64,000 nt of DNA, taken from assembly GCF_900155475.1 (NCBI RefSeq), contig NZ_FXAM01000001.1:4536881-4600880 (forward strand), given 5' to 3'. Positions 5,926 to 15,131 of the stretch are shown here, in pieces. This DNA is from Methylomagnum ishizawai (GTDB taxonomy: Bacteria; Pseudomonadota; Gammaproteobacteria; Methylococcales; Methylococcaceae). The number at the start of each line of letters is the position of its first letter. Position 1 is the first letter of the stretch. Below the pieces are notes generated by a model that worked only from the letters and a program-made list of their open reading frames with translations, did not search any database and was not told the DNA's origin. Both the position numbers and the translations under genes were made by a program.

Positions 5926-8811
5926 CTATTTCGCCGCCACGGGTTCGGCCAAACGCCTGCGGGCTTCCTCGACCACCGCCGGATCGGCGTGCCGGGTTTG
6001 GATAATCTCCCGATATAAGGCCATGGCCTCGTCGCGCCGTCCCAAGCCCTCCAGCGCCCTGGCCCGATATAAAACAGCTTTGGTCCCATCGAACGAACGC
6101 TTGGGAAGCGTCAGATAAAACCAGCCTTTTTCATAATCGCCGAGTTCCACATAACTCCGGCCCATCCGGTAAATTGCCTCTTGATCGCTGGCATCCACCG
6201 CCAATTCGCGCTGGTAATTCTCCAAGGCGTCGGCGTGACGACCCATCGCCTCATAAGCCGAGCCGATATTGAAATAAGCGTTATCGTAGCGCCCATCCAG
6301 CGCCAAGGCTTGCCGGAATTGATCGATGGCTTCCTGATAGCGCCCGTTTTCCAACAAGCGATAGCCGTATTTATGGTGGGCCTTGGCGGTTGGGGTTTGA
6401 CCCACCAAGGCTTGCCAATAATCCAAATTCGCCCCGCTATAATCCCGCAGATAATCCTGGGCAGCGGCCCGCACCAAGGCGCTCCAGCGGCGGGTGAGAT
6501 AAGCCTCCTTGTCCAATCTTTGCTCGGCCTCGACCACCAACCGCGCTGGTTTCCATTCCCCCAATGCTGTCAAATAATCCCGCACATGCTCCAATTGCAC
6601 CCGGCTTTCCAGCACCGCTTTGAAGCGGGGAATCCCTTTGTGCTTCAAGCGAGCGATCTCGAATTCCAAGGCCGGGAAATCCAAGGTATTGACCGGCACC
6701 GATTCCGGGTTTTCGACCAAGGACAAAGCCCGCCCGGACAACAGGTTATAGGGAATCCAGTCCGGCACGGTCAGATATTGACCGCCCAATTCCCGCCAGA
6801 CTTCGGGCGCTTTGCTGGCGAGGCCGGTTTGCCGAAAAACCACCGGTTCGTCGCCGCAGAGGATCAAGAAATAGGTGGCTTTGACATAGAAGATCGAACA
6901 GTGCTTGAAAGCCGCGCCCAAGGTTTTGAGGATGATATTGATACCGGCATCGCCGATGCGCGAATCCACCCAGGTCGCATAGACACCATCCGGGCGTAGC
7001 TGGGTTTTCACCGCCCGGTAGAAGTCCAAGGTGTAGAGCTTGGCCGAGCTGAAATATAAGGGCGAAGTCACAGTATTTAAAACCAGCGAGTAAGCCTTGC
7101 CAACACCGCGTACATAATGGATGGCATCGTCCAGGACGATATTGACCTTGGGGTTATGGGCGATATCGTGGTTCCAGCGCTTGAGCTTGCCGAGATTGGC
7201 CCTCACGGCGGGGTTGATTTCCACGGCGTCGGTATGATCGAAGACCATGCCCACCACCGAGGCGGTGGCACCGCTGCCCAGCCCCAAAACCAGGGCCTCA
7301 TCGGTGCGTGGCGAGAACATGGCGGCCATCAAGCCGACGATTTGCTCGGAAGAAGAGTTCAACGGGAAACTCACATAGCCATTGATGAAGAAATAGGGCT
7401 TATTGCCGATCCAGGTGATCGAGAAAATATCCTGGTGGCCTTTGAAGCGATCCGTGATTTTGAAGGAAGCGCGGGTTTTGGTGAATTCGGCGTGGGATTG
7501 GAAAGTCACGTAATTCATATACAGCAAACGCTCGTCCCAAACCCAGCGCTGCACGGCGAGCAATAACGCCGCCCCCGCCACGGCGAATTCGATTTCCTTG
7601 ACGCCCAATCCCCGGTAAACCAGCCACGCCGCCCCGGACAAACCCGCCACCACCAACAATTGCACTCCATAATCGAGATAGGGATGCAGGGCGAATACCA
7701 TCAACAGGAAACCGGCGCTATTGGCCAGGGCCGCGACGCACAGGAGATAACCCGATTCCTTCGCAACCTGGGTGGAGCGGATCAACAAAGCGGGCACGGT
7801 GGCGCCGAAACTGAGCGCGGGCAAGGCCATGAGCGCCAGCAGCAGCAGCGCCTTGAGCGCGGTGGCCGCGCCAGGAATTTCGCTCGCGCCCTGATAAAGC
7901 AGGGAATAGGCGGTCACGGCGGGTTCCACGGCGGCCAAAAGCAACGCCAAGCCGGCCAGATTGCCCAGCATCAGGGTGGCGAAACCGACCCGGAAGCGCT
8001 TGACCAGGGGCGTGCCCAGCGCGATGCCGAACAGCACGATGCCCAACACCAGGGCGAAGGTTTCCCGGAACGGCCCGAACATGAATTCGGCCAGCTTGAC
8101 CATGAACAATTGGAAAATCGCCGAAGCCACCGAGGCCAGGACCAGGGCGGCGACCTCGCGGACGGGGAAAGCCCGCGATTCCGCCGCCGCCACCGGAGCC
8201 GGGCGCGGTTCGCCATAACCCAGACGCAGCCACACCGCCACCCCGAAATTGATCCCCACGAAGCCCAGCATCGCCCCGGAAATCCCGAACCAGCGCAGCA
8301 CCGCGAATTCCAGCGCCACGGCGGTCACGCCCGCCCCCAGGTTGTAGATCGAATAGACCTGGGCGAAACCGGAGTCGTCGGCCTCGGTCGCCAGATAGCC
8401 CGCGAACAAGGGCACGCTGCATCCCACCAGGAACGCGGGCAACAGCAGCAAGACCACGCCCACCCCGACTTGCGCCCCAAGGCCGGAAGCGGCGGAAATC
8501 TGCCCGCTGTAAAGCAAGGTCTGCAAGCCCCCGTAACACAGCACGAAGGCCAAACCGCACGCGCCGATCCCGGCCTCGATCAACCACAGCCAGCGCCACA
8601 GCCGATGGGCGCAGGCCGAACCCAGGCCCGATCCCAGTAAGAACGTAATCAGTACCGCCGCCGAGACCGCGAATTGATCGCCGATCAGATTGCCCAGCAA
8701 ACGCCCGTACAGCACCTCGTAGGAAATGCCCGCGAACCCGGACAACAACAACAGGCAGGGCAAGGGGTTCCTCGGCCAAAGCCGGGAAGGAAGCGGGAAC
8801 GGCAGGGTCAT
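5926..8811 (-). CDS. Membrane spermidine-synthase-like protein with C-terminal TPRs
   Basis: This 961-aa protein has three parts. Residues 1-430 hold about ten to twelve hydrophobic segments. A SpeE-type Rossmann domain (about 440-680) contains 'ALVLGLGSGATASVVG' and 'AVEINPAVR'. Three or four TPR units (about 790-955) include 'AYFNIGSAYEAMGRHADALE'. The 'LVLNTVTSPLYF' segment has Asn where true spermidine synthases carry the catalytic Asp, so ordinary polyamine synthesis is unlikely. Comparable membrane-bound fusions are common in proteobacteria and are poorly characterised. It lies upstream of the polysaccharide genes on the same strand, with a 113-bp gap. Function unknown; a SAM- or nucleotide-binding role at the membrane is inferred. 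Confidence 0.8.
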   Translation of the reverse strand: MTLPFPLPSRLWPRNPLPCLLLLSGFAGISYEVLYGRLLGNLIGDQFAVSAAVLITFLLGSGLGSACAHRLWRWLWLIEAGIGACGLAFVLCYGGLQTLLYSGQISAASGLGAQVGVGVVLLLLPAFLVGCSVPLFAGYLATEADDSGFAQVYSIYNLGAGVTAVALEFAVLRWFGISGAMLGFVGINFGVAVWLRLGYGEPRPAPVAAAESRAFPVREVAALVLASVASAIFQLFMVKLAEFMFGPFRETFALVLGIVLFGIALGTPLVKRFRVGFATLMLGNLAGLALLLAAVEPAVTAYSLLYQGASEIPGAATALKALLLLALMALPALSFGATVPALLIRSTQVAKESGYLLCVAALANSAGFLLMVFALHPYLDYGVQLLVVAGLSGAAWLVYRGLGVKEIEFAVAGAALLLAVQRWVWDERLLYMNYVTFQSHAEFTKTRASFKITDRFKGHQDIFSITWIGNKPYFFINGYVSFPLNSSSEQIVGLMAAMFSPRTDEALVLGLGSGATASVVGMVFDHTDAVEINPAVRANLGKLKRWNHDIAHNPKVNIVLDDAIHYVRGVGKAYSLVLNTVTSPLYFSSAKLYTLDFYRAVKTQLRPDGVYATWVDSRIGDAGINIILKTLGAAFKHCSIFYVKATYFLILCGDEPVVFRQTGLASKAPEVWRELGGQYLTVPDWIPYNLLSGRALSLVENPESVPVNTLDFPALEFEIARLKHKGIPRFKAVLESRVQLEHVRDYLTALGEWKPARLVVEAEQRLDKEAYLTRRWSALVRAAAQDYLRDYSGANLDYWQALVGQTPTAKAHHKYGYRLLENGRYQEAIDQFRQALALDGRYDNAYFNIGSAYEAMGRHADALENYQRELAVDASDQEAIYRMGRSYVELGDYEKGWFYLTLPKRSFDGTKAVLYRARALEGLGRRDEAMALYREIIQTRHADPAVVEEARRRLAEPVAAK

Positions 8812-9215
8812 GGGCGGGGCACGATGTTGGATGGGAAGAAGATTGTAGCGACGAAGGACACGCCAGGCATGATCTGGATAGGTGAAGCGGAAATGAACAA
8901 ACCGGGCCCGGTGATCGATACGGATTGCTACGTATTCTTCGCGGCAAGCCGGGCCATTAGATTAATGGCCGTCCGGCAGTGGTCGATGATGCATCCCCCC
9001 CTTATCATCGACTGCCCCGTCCGGGCGCGGGAAATGGATATTTCCGCTATCTAGGCGTGCGTCGGAAGAGGGAGACCGCACAGTTCATACTGGAATGCGC
9101 TAACGGAACAAGGATGTTCCGGATTTTTCCGACGTGCTTCGCCTTTGCCCCGTCTCGCCGCTCCGGCGGATTCGGCGCTACACTGGCGGCTTTTCGCCGA
9201 CCCGTCTAAACGCCC
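8812..9215. other. 404-bp divergent intergenic region with two inverted repeats
   Basis: I see no gene here. GGCCATTA (8952-8959) and TAATGGCC (8963-8970) form a perfect 8-bp repeat with a 3-nt loop. Just beyond, TCGATGAT (8983-8990) pairs with ATCATCGA (9004-9011), with CAG/CTG continuing the stem after a small bulge. No T-run follows either. The region separates the divergent membrane SpeE-like and aminopeptidase genes and should hold both promoters; the repeats are candidate operators. Confidence 0.5.
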
Positions 9216-10532
9216 ATGAATATCGCCCCGGAACCCCAGCGCCACGCCCAAGACCTCCTCGACTTCATCGACCACAGCCCCAGCCCCTGGCACGCCGCCG
9301 CCACCTTGGAGACCCGGCTGCTGGCCCAGGGCTATACGCCTTTGCACGAAGGCGGAACCTGGTCCTTGGTCCCCGGCGGCAAACATTATGTGATCCGGGG
9401 CGGTTCGTCCTTGATCGCCTTCCACATCGGCGACGGCGCTTTGCCCGAGCGGGGTTTCCGCATCGTCGGCGCCCATACCGATTCCCCAGGGTTGCGCCTG
9501 AAGCCCAAAGCCCCGCACAAGGTGGAGAACCTGTTGCGGCTGGGGGTCGAGGTCTACGGCGGGCCGATCCTGGCGACCTTCGCCGACCGTGATTTGAGCC
9601 TCGCGGGGCGGCTACACCTGCGCGGCCCGGCCCGCATCGAAACCCGCTTGCTGCGCTTCCCCCGCGCCCTGGCCCGGCTGCCCAACCTCGCCATACACAT
9701 GAACCGCGGCGTCAACGAGGACGGCCTCAAGCTGAACAAGCAAAGCGAACTGCCCCTGCTGCTGACCGGCTTGCAGGGCGAAACCCAGCCGGAACCGCGT
9801 TTCCTCGGCTTGCTGGCGGAGCAGGCGGATTGCGCGCCCGAAGATATCCTGAGCTTCGAGCTGAATGTCTACGACACCCAACCGGGGGCGTTCTGGGGCG
9901 CGGCGGGGGAGTTCATCGCCGACGGCCAGATCGACAATCTTTCATCCTGCCATGCGGGCTTGACGGCCTTATTGGCGGCGGAGACCGGGGCGCATACCCA
10001 GGTGGCGGCGTTCTTCGACCACGAGGAGATTGGCAGCGAGAGCCACAAAGGGGCGCAGGGCGGCTTCCTGGCCGATGTGCTGGAACGGATCGCCCACGGC
10101 CTGGGGCTGGACGCGGCGGATTACAAACGGGCCTTGGCCCAGGGTTTCCTGGTCAGCGCCGACGCCGCCCACGCCTACCATCCCAATTTCCCCAACGCCT
10201 ACGAACCGGCCCATGGCCTCAGGGTGAACGGTGGTCCCGCCGTCAAGATCAACGCCAACCAGCGCTACGCCACCGACGGCCTGGGCGAGGCGCGGTTCAT
10301 GCGGTTGTGCGAACAGGCCGGGGTGCCCTATCAAAAATACGCCCACCGCACTGACCTCGCCTGCGGCTCCACCATCGGCCCCATGACCTCGGCCCGGCTG
10401 GGCCTTCCGGCGGTGGATTGCGGCTGTCCGATGTGGGCCATGCACAGCGCCAGGGAAAGCGCCGGGGTATTGGACCAGGCGTGGTTCGCCCAGGTGTTGC
10501 GGCAATTCCTGGGCGTGGCCGAACTGCCCTGA
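9216..10532 (+). CDS. apeB: M18 family aminopeptidase
   Basis: This 438-aa metallopeptidase matches the bacterial M18 (ApeB/DAP) family in length and motifs. The first zinc-ligand segment is 'GAHTDSPGLRLKPK' (near residues 87-100). 'FFDHEEIGSES' (near 266-276) holds the catalytic/bridging acidic residues, 'DAAHAYHPNF' follows, and 'HRTDLACGSTIGP' near the C-terminus supplies the last histidine ligand. These enzymes remove N-terminal residues, often acidic ones, from peptides in the cytosol and form large tetrahedral assemblies. It has no signal peptide. It stands alone, convergent with the DUF6524 gene. Confidence 0.93.
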   Translation: MNIAPEPQRHAQDLLDFIDHSPSPWHAAATLETRLLAQGYTPLHEGGTWSLVPGGKHYVIRGGSSLIAFHIGDGALPERGFRIVGAHTDSPGLRLKPKAPHKVENLLRLGVEVYGGPILATFADRDLSLAGRLHLRGPARIETRLLRFPRALARLPNLAIHMNRGVNEDGLKLNKQSELPLLLTGLQGETQPEPRFLGLLAEQADCAPEDILSFELNVYDTQPGAFWGAAGEFIADGQIDNLSSCHAGLTALLAAETGAHTQVAAFFDHEEIGSESHKGAQGGFLADVLERIAHGLGLDAADYKRALAQGFLVSADAAHAYHPNFPNAYEPAHGLRVNGGPAVKINANQRYATDGLGEARFMRLCEQAGVPYQKYAHRTDLACGSTIGPMTSARLGLPAVDCGCPMWAMHSARESAGVLDQAWFAQVLRQFLGVAELP

Positions 10533-10545
10533 TCCGGCCCCGCGG

Positions 10546-10941
10546 CTATCCGTGGTCATGCCCCTCGTCGATCTCGACCTGCCCCGACATGCGCCGCCAG
10601 ATGTGCGCCCAGGACATGCCTATCGCCAATACAGCGGCGATCAACACCAAAGCCACATAGGCCATGACCTCGCTCTGGGCCGATAGCCACCCCAGGTCGA
10701 ATAGCAGCCAGGCCAGCGAACCCAGGAAAGCCCCGGCCAACACGATGCCCAGGAAGCCGAGCGATTCCAGCGTGGCGTGCAGGAACAACACCCAGCCGAT
10801 CAACAACACCACGCCCACGAACGCTTCCGGCGCACCCCATCCGGTTGCCGTCGCCCAGCGCACATAGTTCCACGGCGAGGGATTCCAGGTCGCGAACACC
10901 AGGACCAGGGAGGCGAGGAAACGAAGCGTGAAACCGAACAT
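10546..10941 (-). CDS. DUF6524 family membrane protein
   Basis: This 131-aa protein has four hydrophobic helices (about residues 3-20, 40-57, 64-83 and 90-112). The N-terminus 'FTLRFLASLVLVFATWNPSPWNYVRW' is typical of DUF6524. It ends in a charged His/Asp-rich tail (EIDEGHDHG) that could bind metal, though that is only a remark on composition. A GGAG lies about 10 nt upstream of the ATG. It is convergent with apeB, and the 13-bp gap shows no terminator hairpin. Function unknown. Confidence 0.7.
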   Translation of the reverse strand: MFGFTLRFLASLVLVFATWNPSPWNYVRWATATGWGAPEAFVGVVLLIGWVLFLHATLESLGFLGIVLAGAFLGSLAWLLFDLGWLSAQSEVMAYVALVLIAAVLAIGMSWAHIWRRMSGQVEIDEGHDHG

Positions 10942-11051
10942 GCGATGATCTCCGATGCGCCAAAGCCACGCAGTTTAGGGGGAAGGATGCGCGGCTGGCA
11001 ACGCGGCGGGACAATACTTGGCATGGAGCGGATCGAAAATTCCCCGGCCAT

Positions 11052-13364
11052 TCAAACCGCCAACATCCGGGCGATCTCGTCGGCGGGCGCGGGCCGGCCA
11101 TAGAGGAAGCCTTGCGCCTCCCCGCAACCCTCGGCCAGCCATTCGTCACGCTGCCGCTCGGTCTCCACCCCCTTGGCGATAATGCCCAGGCCCAGGGTGC
11201 GCCCGACGGCGACGGCGGCGCGGGTCAGGCCGGAACCCGTCGCCCTGGCTGCGCCCAGCACGCCCCGGTCCAGTTTCAAGCGCCGCACCGGCAAACTCGC
11301 CAGCAGCAGCAGCGAGGTCGGGCCGGTGCCGAAATTGTCGATGGCGACGGCGACCCCGAGCCGGTTCAAGGCGTCCAGCGCCGCGGTCAATTCCCGGTCC
11401 TGGGTCGCCAGCGCGGTTTCGGGGATATCGATCTCCAGGTCGGCGGCGGGCAGGCCGGTTTCTTCCAGTATCCGGCGCACCGTAGCGCCGAAATCCCGGC
11501 AGCGCAGATGCGATTCCGCCACGTTGACGGTGATGCGCCCGAAGTTGAGTCCCGAATCCAACCAGCGCCGTCCCTGGGCGCAGGCCCGGCGCAACACCCA
11601 GCGGTCCAATTCGGGCATGAAACCGCCGCGCTCGGCGGCGGGGAGGATGCCGTCGGGGGCGATCAAGCCGCGTTCGCCATGCTGCCAGCGCACCATCGCC
11701 TCGACCCCGACCACCCGGCCGCCTTCGATTTCCACCTGGGACTGATAGCACAGGCTCAACTCGTCGCGTTCGATGGCCCGGCGCAACTGGTTTTCGAGAC
11801 CCACCGCCCCGGCTTCGCGCTCGAACCAGTCCCCGGCTCCACACCAGATGGGTTCGGCGGCGGGCATCCCCGACACCAAGGCCAGATAGCGGGCCGGCGC
11901 GCCCCGCCCCGACGCCACCGGGCCGACCCGGAGTTCGCGGGCATGCAGGCTGCCATTGCGGCCCTGGTGCAAGACCGTTCCGCGCCAATCCCGCCCGGAA
12001 TCCACGGCTTCCCACAAGGCGCGGAACAAGGGCGCGGCGGGACCGTGGTCCACCCAACCCGCCAACTCGGAACCGAGCAAGGCTTGCTCGCCGCACCCGA
12101 CGATCTCGCAGAAGGCGTGGTTGGCCTCGACGATCCCGCCCGCCGCCGAGATGACCAGCACGCCTTCGGTGGACTGTTCCATCAACGCCCCCCACAGTTG
12201 GTCGCGCTCTTCATGGCGCAGCGTCCCGCTCAGATCGCGGATACTGAATAGCTGGCCGGCCAGCGCCAGCCCATCGAGTTCGAGCGGGCTGCTGCCGAGC
12301 AACACGGGAATCCCGAAAGGGTTGCGCGGGTCTTGGGCGGCGAGGGCCAAATCGCCGCCGCGGCGCTTCAACCAAAAGCGCGGGATCGGCGCGGCGTTGT
12401 GCGTATTCAGGACCGCCTCCAAGGGATGGCCCAGGATTTCCGCTCTATCGCGCCGGAGCAGCTCGGCCAAGGCCCGGTTGGCACGGACCACCCGGCCCGC
12501 GCCGTCGAGGATCGCCACGGCGTCTTCCCCGGCATCGGCGATGGCCCGCCATTCCAGCCCTTCCTGGACGGCGTGGGCCGGCGCGGACCCGGCCTGTTCC
12601 CGCCCCAGGCCGCGCAAAAGATCGTGCCGGCTCAAAAGACCCACGATCCGGCCCAGTCCGTCCACCATCACCAAGCGCCGCACGCCCGGTTCCCGCAGCG
12701 CCGCCAACGCCGCCGCCGCCGCGCCATCGACCGGAAACACCGGCACCTCGCGCCCCATGCGGGCACTGGCCGGGATCGTCGCGAGGTCCACGCCGTATTG
12801 GATCAAGGGCGCGATATCGGTATCGGCCAACAGGCCCGCCGGCTTGCCGCGCCGCTCCACCACCACGCAGCCGATGGCGTGGCGGGCCATGTGCCGGATC
12901 GCCAGCAACAGGCTGTCGGTTTCCTTGACCGTGACCACGGCGCGGCTCATGGCCTGTTCCGGCACCGGCAGCCGGTCGGTGAGGGTATCCACCAAGCCCC
13001 CCCAGCAATCGTCCAGGCCGATCAAGCCCGAGCAATGACCTTCGGCATCCACCACCGCCCGGTGGCAGATGCCCTGCTCGATCATGGCGGCATAGGCCGT
13101 GGTCCAGTCCTCCCATGCCCCGGCCACCGGCACCGGGGAGTACATCAATTCGGCAATGGCCACCTCGGGCAGGTTGCGGTAGCGCAGCGCGGCGAACACG
13201 CATTCCCGCAGCGTCACCAGCCCCAACAGCCGCCCGCCCTGAGCCACCAAGGCCGCGCCACCGCCGACCGCCCGCACGCTCCGCAACACCTCCGCCACCG
13301 GGGTTTCCGGCTCCACCGTCAACGCCCCCGAACAGGTCGCCTGTTCCGTTGTTTTTATCATCAT
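11052..13364 (-). CDS. CBS-CBS-PAS-PAS-EAL signalling protein with altered EAL motif
   Basis: This protein of about 770 aa has two pairs of CBS domains (about residues 10-265), two PAS domains (about 275-510), and a C-terminal EAL domain (about 520-765). EAL domains hydrolyse c-di-GMP. Here the signature reads 'EAM' and the metal-binding 'DDFGTG' reads 'DNFGTG', while the ExT (PET), Lys and 'GVE' positions are kept. Loss of the second Asp may weaken or abolish catalysis, leaving a c-di-GMP sensor. Start choice: ATG 13364 or the adjacent ATG 13361, which has GAGG 5 nt upstream; an in-frame ATG at 13448 lacks a ribosome site. No membrane segment, so it is cytosolic. Confidence 0.85.
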   Translation of the reverse strand: MMIKTTEQATCSGALTVEPETPVAEVLRSVRAVGGGAALVAQGGRLLGLVTLRECVFAALRYRNLPEVAIAELMYSPVPVAGAWEDWTTAYAAMIEQGICHRAVVDAEGHCSGLIGLDDCWGGLVDTLTDRLPVPEQAMSRAVVTVKETDSLLLAIRHMARHAIGCVVVERRGKPAGLLADTDIAPLIQYGVDLATIPASARMGREVPVFPVDGAAAAALAALREPGVRRLVMVDGLGRIVGLLSRHDLLRGLGREQAGSAPAHAVQEGLEWRAIADAGEDAVAILDGAGRVVRANRALAELLRRDRAEILGHPLEAVLNTHNAAPIPRFWLKRRGGDLALAAQDPRNPFGIPVLLGSSPLELDGLALAGQLFSIRDLSGTLRHEERDQLWGALMEQSTEGVLVISAAGGIVEANHAFCEIVGCGEQALLGSELAGWVDHGPAAPLFRALWEAVDSGRDWRGTVLHQGRNGSLHARELRVGPVASGRGAPARYLALVSGMPAAEPIWCGAGDWFEREAGAVGLENQLRRAIERDELSLCYQSQVEIEGGRVVGVEAMVRWQHGERGLIAPDGILPAAERGGFMPELDRWVLRRACAQGRRWLDSGLNFGRITVNVAESHLRCRDFGATVRRILEETGLPAADLEIDIPETALATQDRELTAALDALNRLGVAVAIDNFGTGPTSLLLLASLPVRRLKLDRGVLGAARATGSGLTRAAVAVGRTLGLGIIAKGVETERQRDEWLAEGCGEAQGFLYGRPAPADEIARMLAV

Positions 13365-13651
13365 GGCCTCGTTTGATTCCCGCCATTCCTGGAATGGCCC
13401 ACGCCTCATATCGTAAATATCGAATATCCACGCACCATTGATTTTCATCACAGTTTCGCCGATCCAGAGCGTAATCTGAACAATACAGGATGAAAAGCTC
13501 CGGCCCGGCACCGCCCGGTGCGCCCAGCCTTTACAACGCAAGAATTGCTTTGAAATCAAGAGGTCATGGTCGCCAAGCGCACGGGATAGGGCTGGCGACA
13601 GGTTGTGGAGCGCTGCGGGAAAAGAGCGTATTCACGGAAACCGGCGGCGGC

Positions 13652-15130
13652 TCAAGCCCGCCGCCGGGCTTCAAGCCGCCGGACGAATTCGCCGACCAGG
13701 CGGTCGTACAGTTGGTCGCCCAGGATTTGATCCTCGATCCCGGCGTCGAGGTTGGGGTTGTCGTTGATCTCGATCACATAAACGCCGTGCCCGTCCTGCT
13801 TCACATCGACGCCATACAGGCCATCGCCGATCAGTTTGGCGATGCCGAGCGCGGCGTCCAGCACGGCCTCCGGCACGGCAGCCACCGCCAGGGTTTTGAA
13901 GCCGCCCTCCACCGCCCGTCCCGACGCCTCGTGCTTGACCACCTGCCAATGCGACCGCGACATGAAATATTGGCAGGCGTACAAGGGCTGCCCGTTCAAG
14001 ACGCCGATGCGCCAATCGAACTGGGTGTACAAGAATTCCTGGGCCAGGATCAAATCGGATTCCTTGAACAGGCGCTGGGTCAAGTCCTGGAATTGGCGGG
14101 GATCGTCGGCCTTGAACACCCCGCGTGAGAACGAGCCGTCGGGGATTTTCAGCACCAGCGGGAAACCCAGGCCCTCGCCCAGCTTGGCGAGTTCCGGGTC
14201 GCCCTTTTGCAAGATGCGGGTGGCGGGAGCGGGGATGCGGTGGGCGGCCATCAACTCGGCCAGATAGACCTTGTTGGTGCATTTCAGGATGGAATCGGGG
14301 TCGTCGATCACCACCAGCCCCTCGATCTGGGCCTTGCGGGCGAAACGGTAGGTGTGATGGTCGATGGCCGTGGTTTCGCGGATGAACAGGGCGTCGTATT
14401 CGGCCAGGCGTTCGTAATCGCGCTTTTCGATCAAGGCCACGTCCACGCCTTGCTTCTTGCCGGCCCTGGCGAATTTGTGCAGGGCCAGGGCATTGGAGGG
14501 CGGCAGTTGCTCGGCGGGATTGCGCAGGATCGCCAAATCCCACCGGGCGGTGCCGCGCTGGCGCAAGGCCCGCCATGGCTTGGCGAGATAGCCGTTCAGC
14601 GCGTCGATGAAGAATTGGCGGTGCGGGCCGGAAGCCATGCCGTTCAAGGGCAGGGCCTTCACGGTGTCGATCAGCCATTTGCCGTGATAGCGGAATTCCA
14701 CCTTGAGCAGCGGGCAGGGGAACAGGTCGAAAATCTGCCGGGCCAAATCCTGCAAGGCCGGGTCCGCGCCGCGCCCGAAGAAGATCGGCAATTCGAATTC
14801 GTCGCCCGGCCCCGCTGGCCGCTTCTTGAGGCTGCGCTGGATCAAGCCGTCCAGGTCTTCGGCGTTGAGGCTGTAGATCGATTTGCTGCTGAGGCTGGCC
14901 AGGGTCCGCACCGAAGGCAAGACCCGGTGGCTGCGGGCCTCGGCCAGCAGCGAACAGTAATAGCCGGTGCTGAGATAGCGGTAACTCCGGCACAGGTTGA
15001 TGACCCGCAAATCCTTGGCCTTGAGGTATTCCGGCCTGGACAGGTAATCCCGCGCCGCCACCACCCGGATATTGGGATAATCGGGCTGCCAATCCTTGAG
15101 GCTTTCGACGACGACGAGGTGTAGGGCCAT
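13652..15130 (-). CDS. RLAN-domain RimK-type ATP-grasp ligase
   Basis: This 492-aa protein has an N-terminal RLAN domain (RimK-like ATP-grasp N-terminal, about residues 1-160, with 'YRYLSTGYYCSLLAEARSH') and a C-terminal ATP-grasp domain (about 270-490). The latter carries 'PLVLKIPDGSFSRGVFKA' and the Mg-binding 'YVIEINDNPNLDAG'. RimK-type enzymes join an amino acid, usually glutamate, to a carboxylate or peptide tail. The ATG at 15130 follows the stop of the GNAT/C39 gene by one base, so the two are translationally coupled. Literature on amidoligases links RLAN proteins with GNAT and papain-like peptidases in peptide modification. The substrate is unknown. Confidence 0.88.
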   Translation of the reverse strand: MALHLVVVESLKDWQPDYPNIRVVAARDYLSRPEYLKAKDLRVINLCRSYRYLSTGYYCSLLAEARSHRVLPSVRTLASLSSKSIYSLNAEDLDGLIQRSLKKRPAGPGDEFELPIFFGRGADPALQDLARQIFDLFPCPLLKVEFRYHGKWLIDTVKALPLNGMASGPHRQFFIDALNGYLAKPWRALRQRGTARWDLAILRNPAEQLPPSNALALHKFARAGKKQGVDVALIEKRDYERLAEYDALFIRETTAIDHHTYRFARKAQIEGLVVIDDPDSILKCTNKVYLAELMAAHRIPAPATRILQKGDPELAKLGEGLGFPLVLKIPDGSFSRGVFKADDPRQFQDLTQRLFKESDLILAQEFLYTQFDWRIGVLNGQPLYACQYFMSRSHWQVVKHEASGRAVEGGFKTLAVAAVPEAVLDAALGIAKLIGDGLYGVDVKQDGHGVYVIEINDNPNLDAGIEDQILGDQLYDRLVGEFVRRLEARRRA

Positions 15131-15131
15131 G

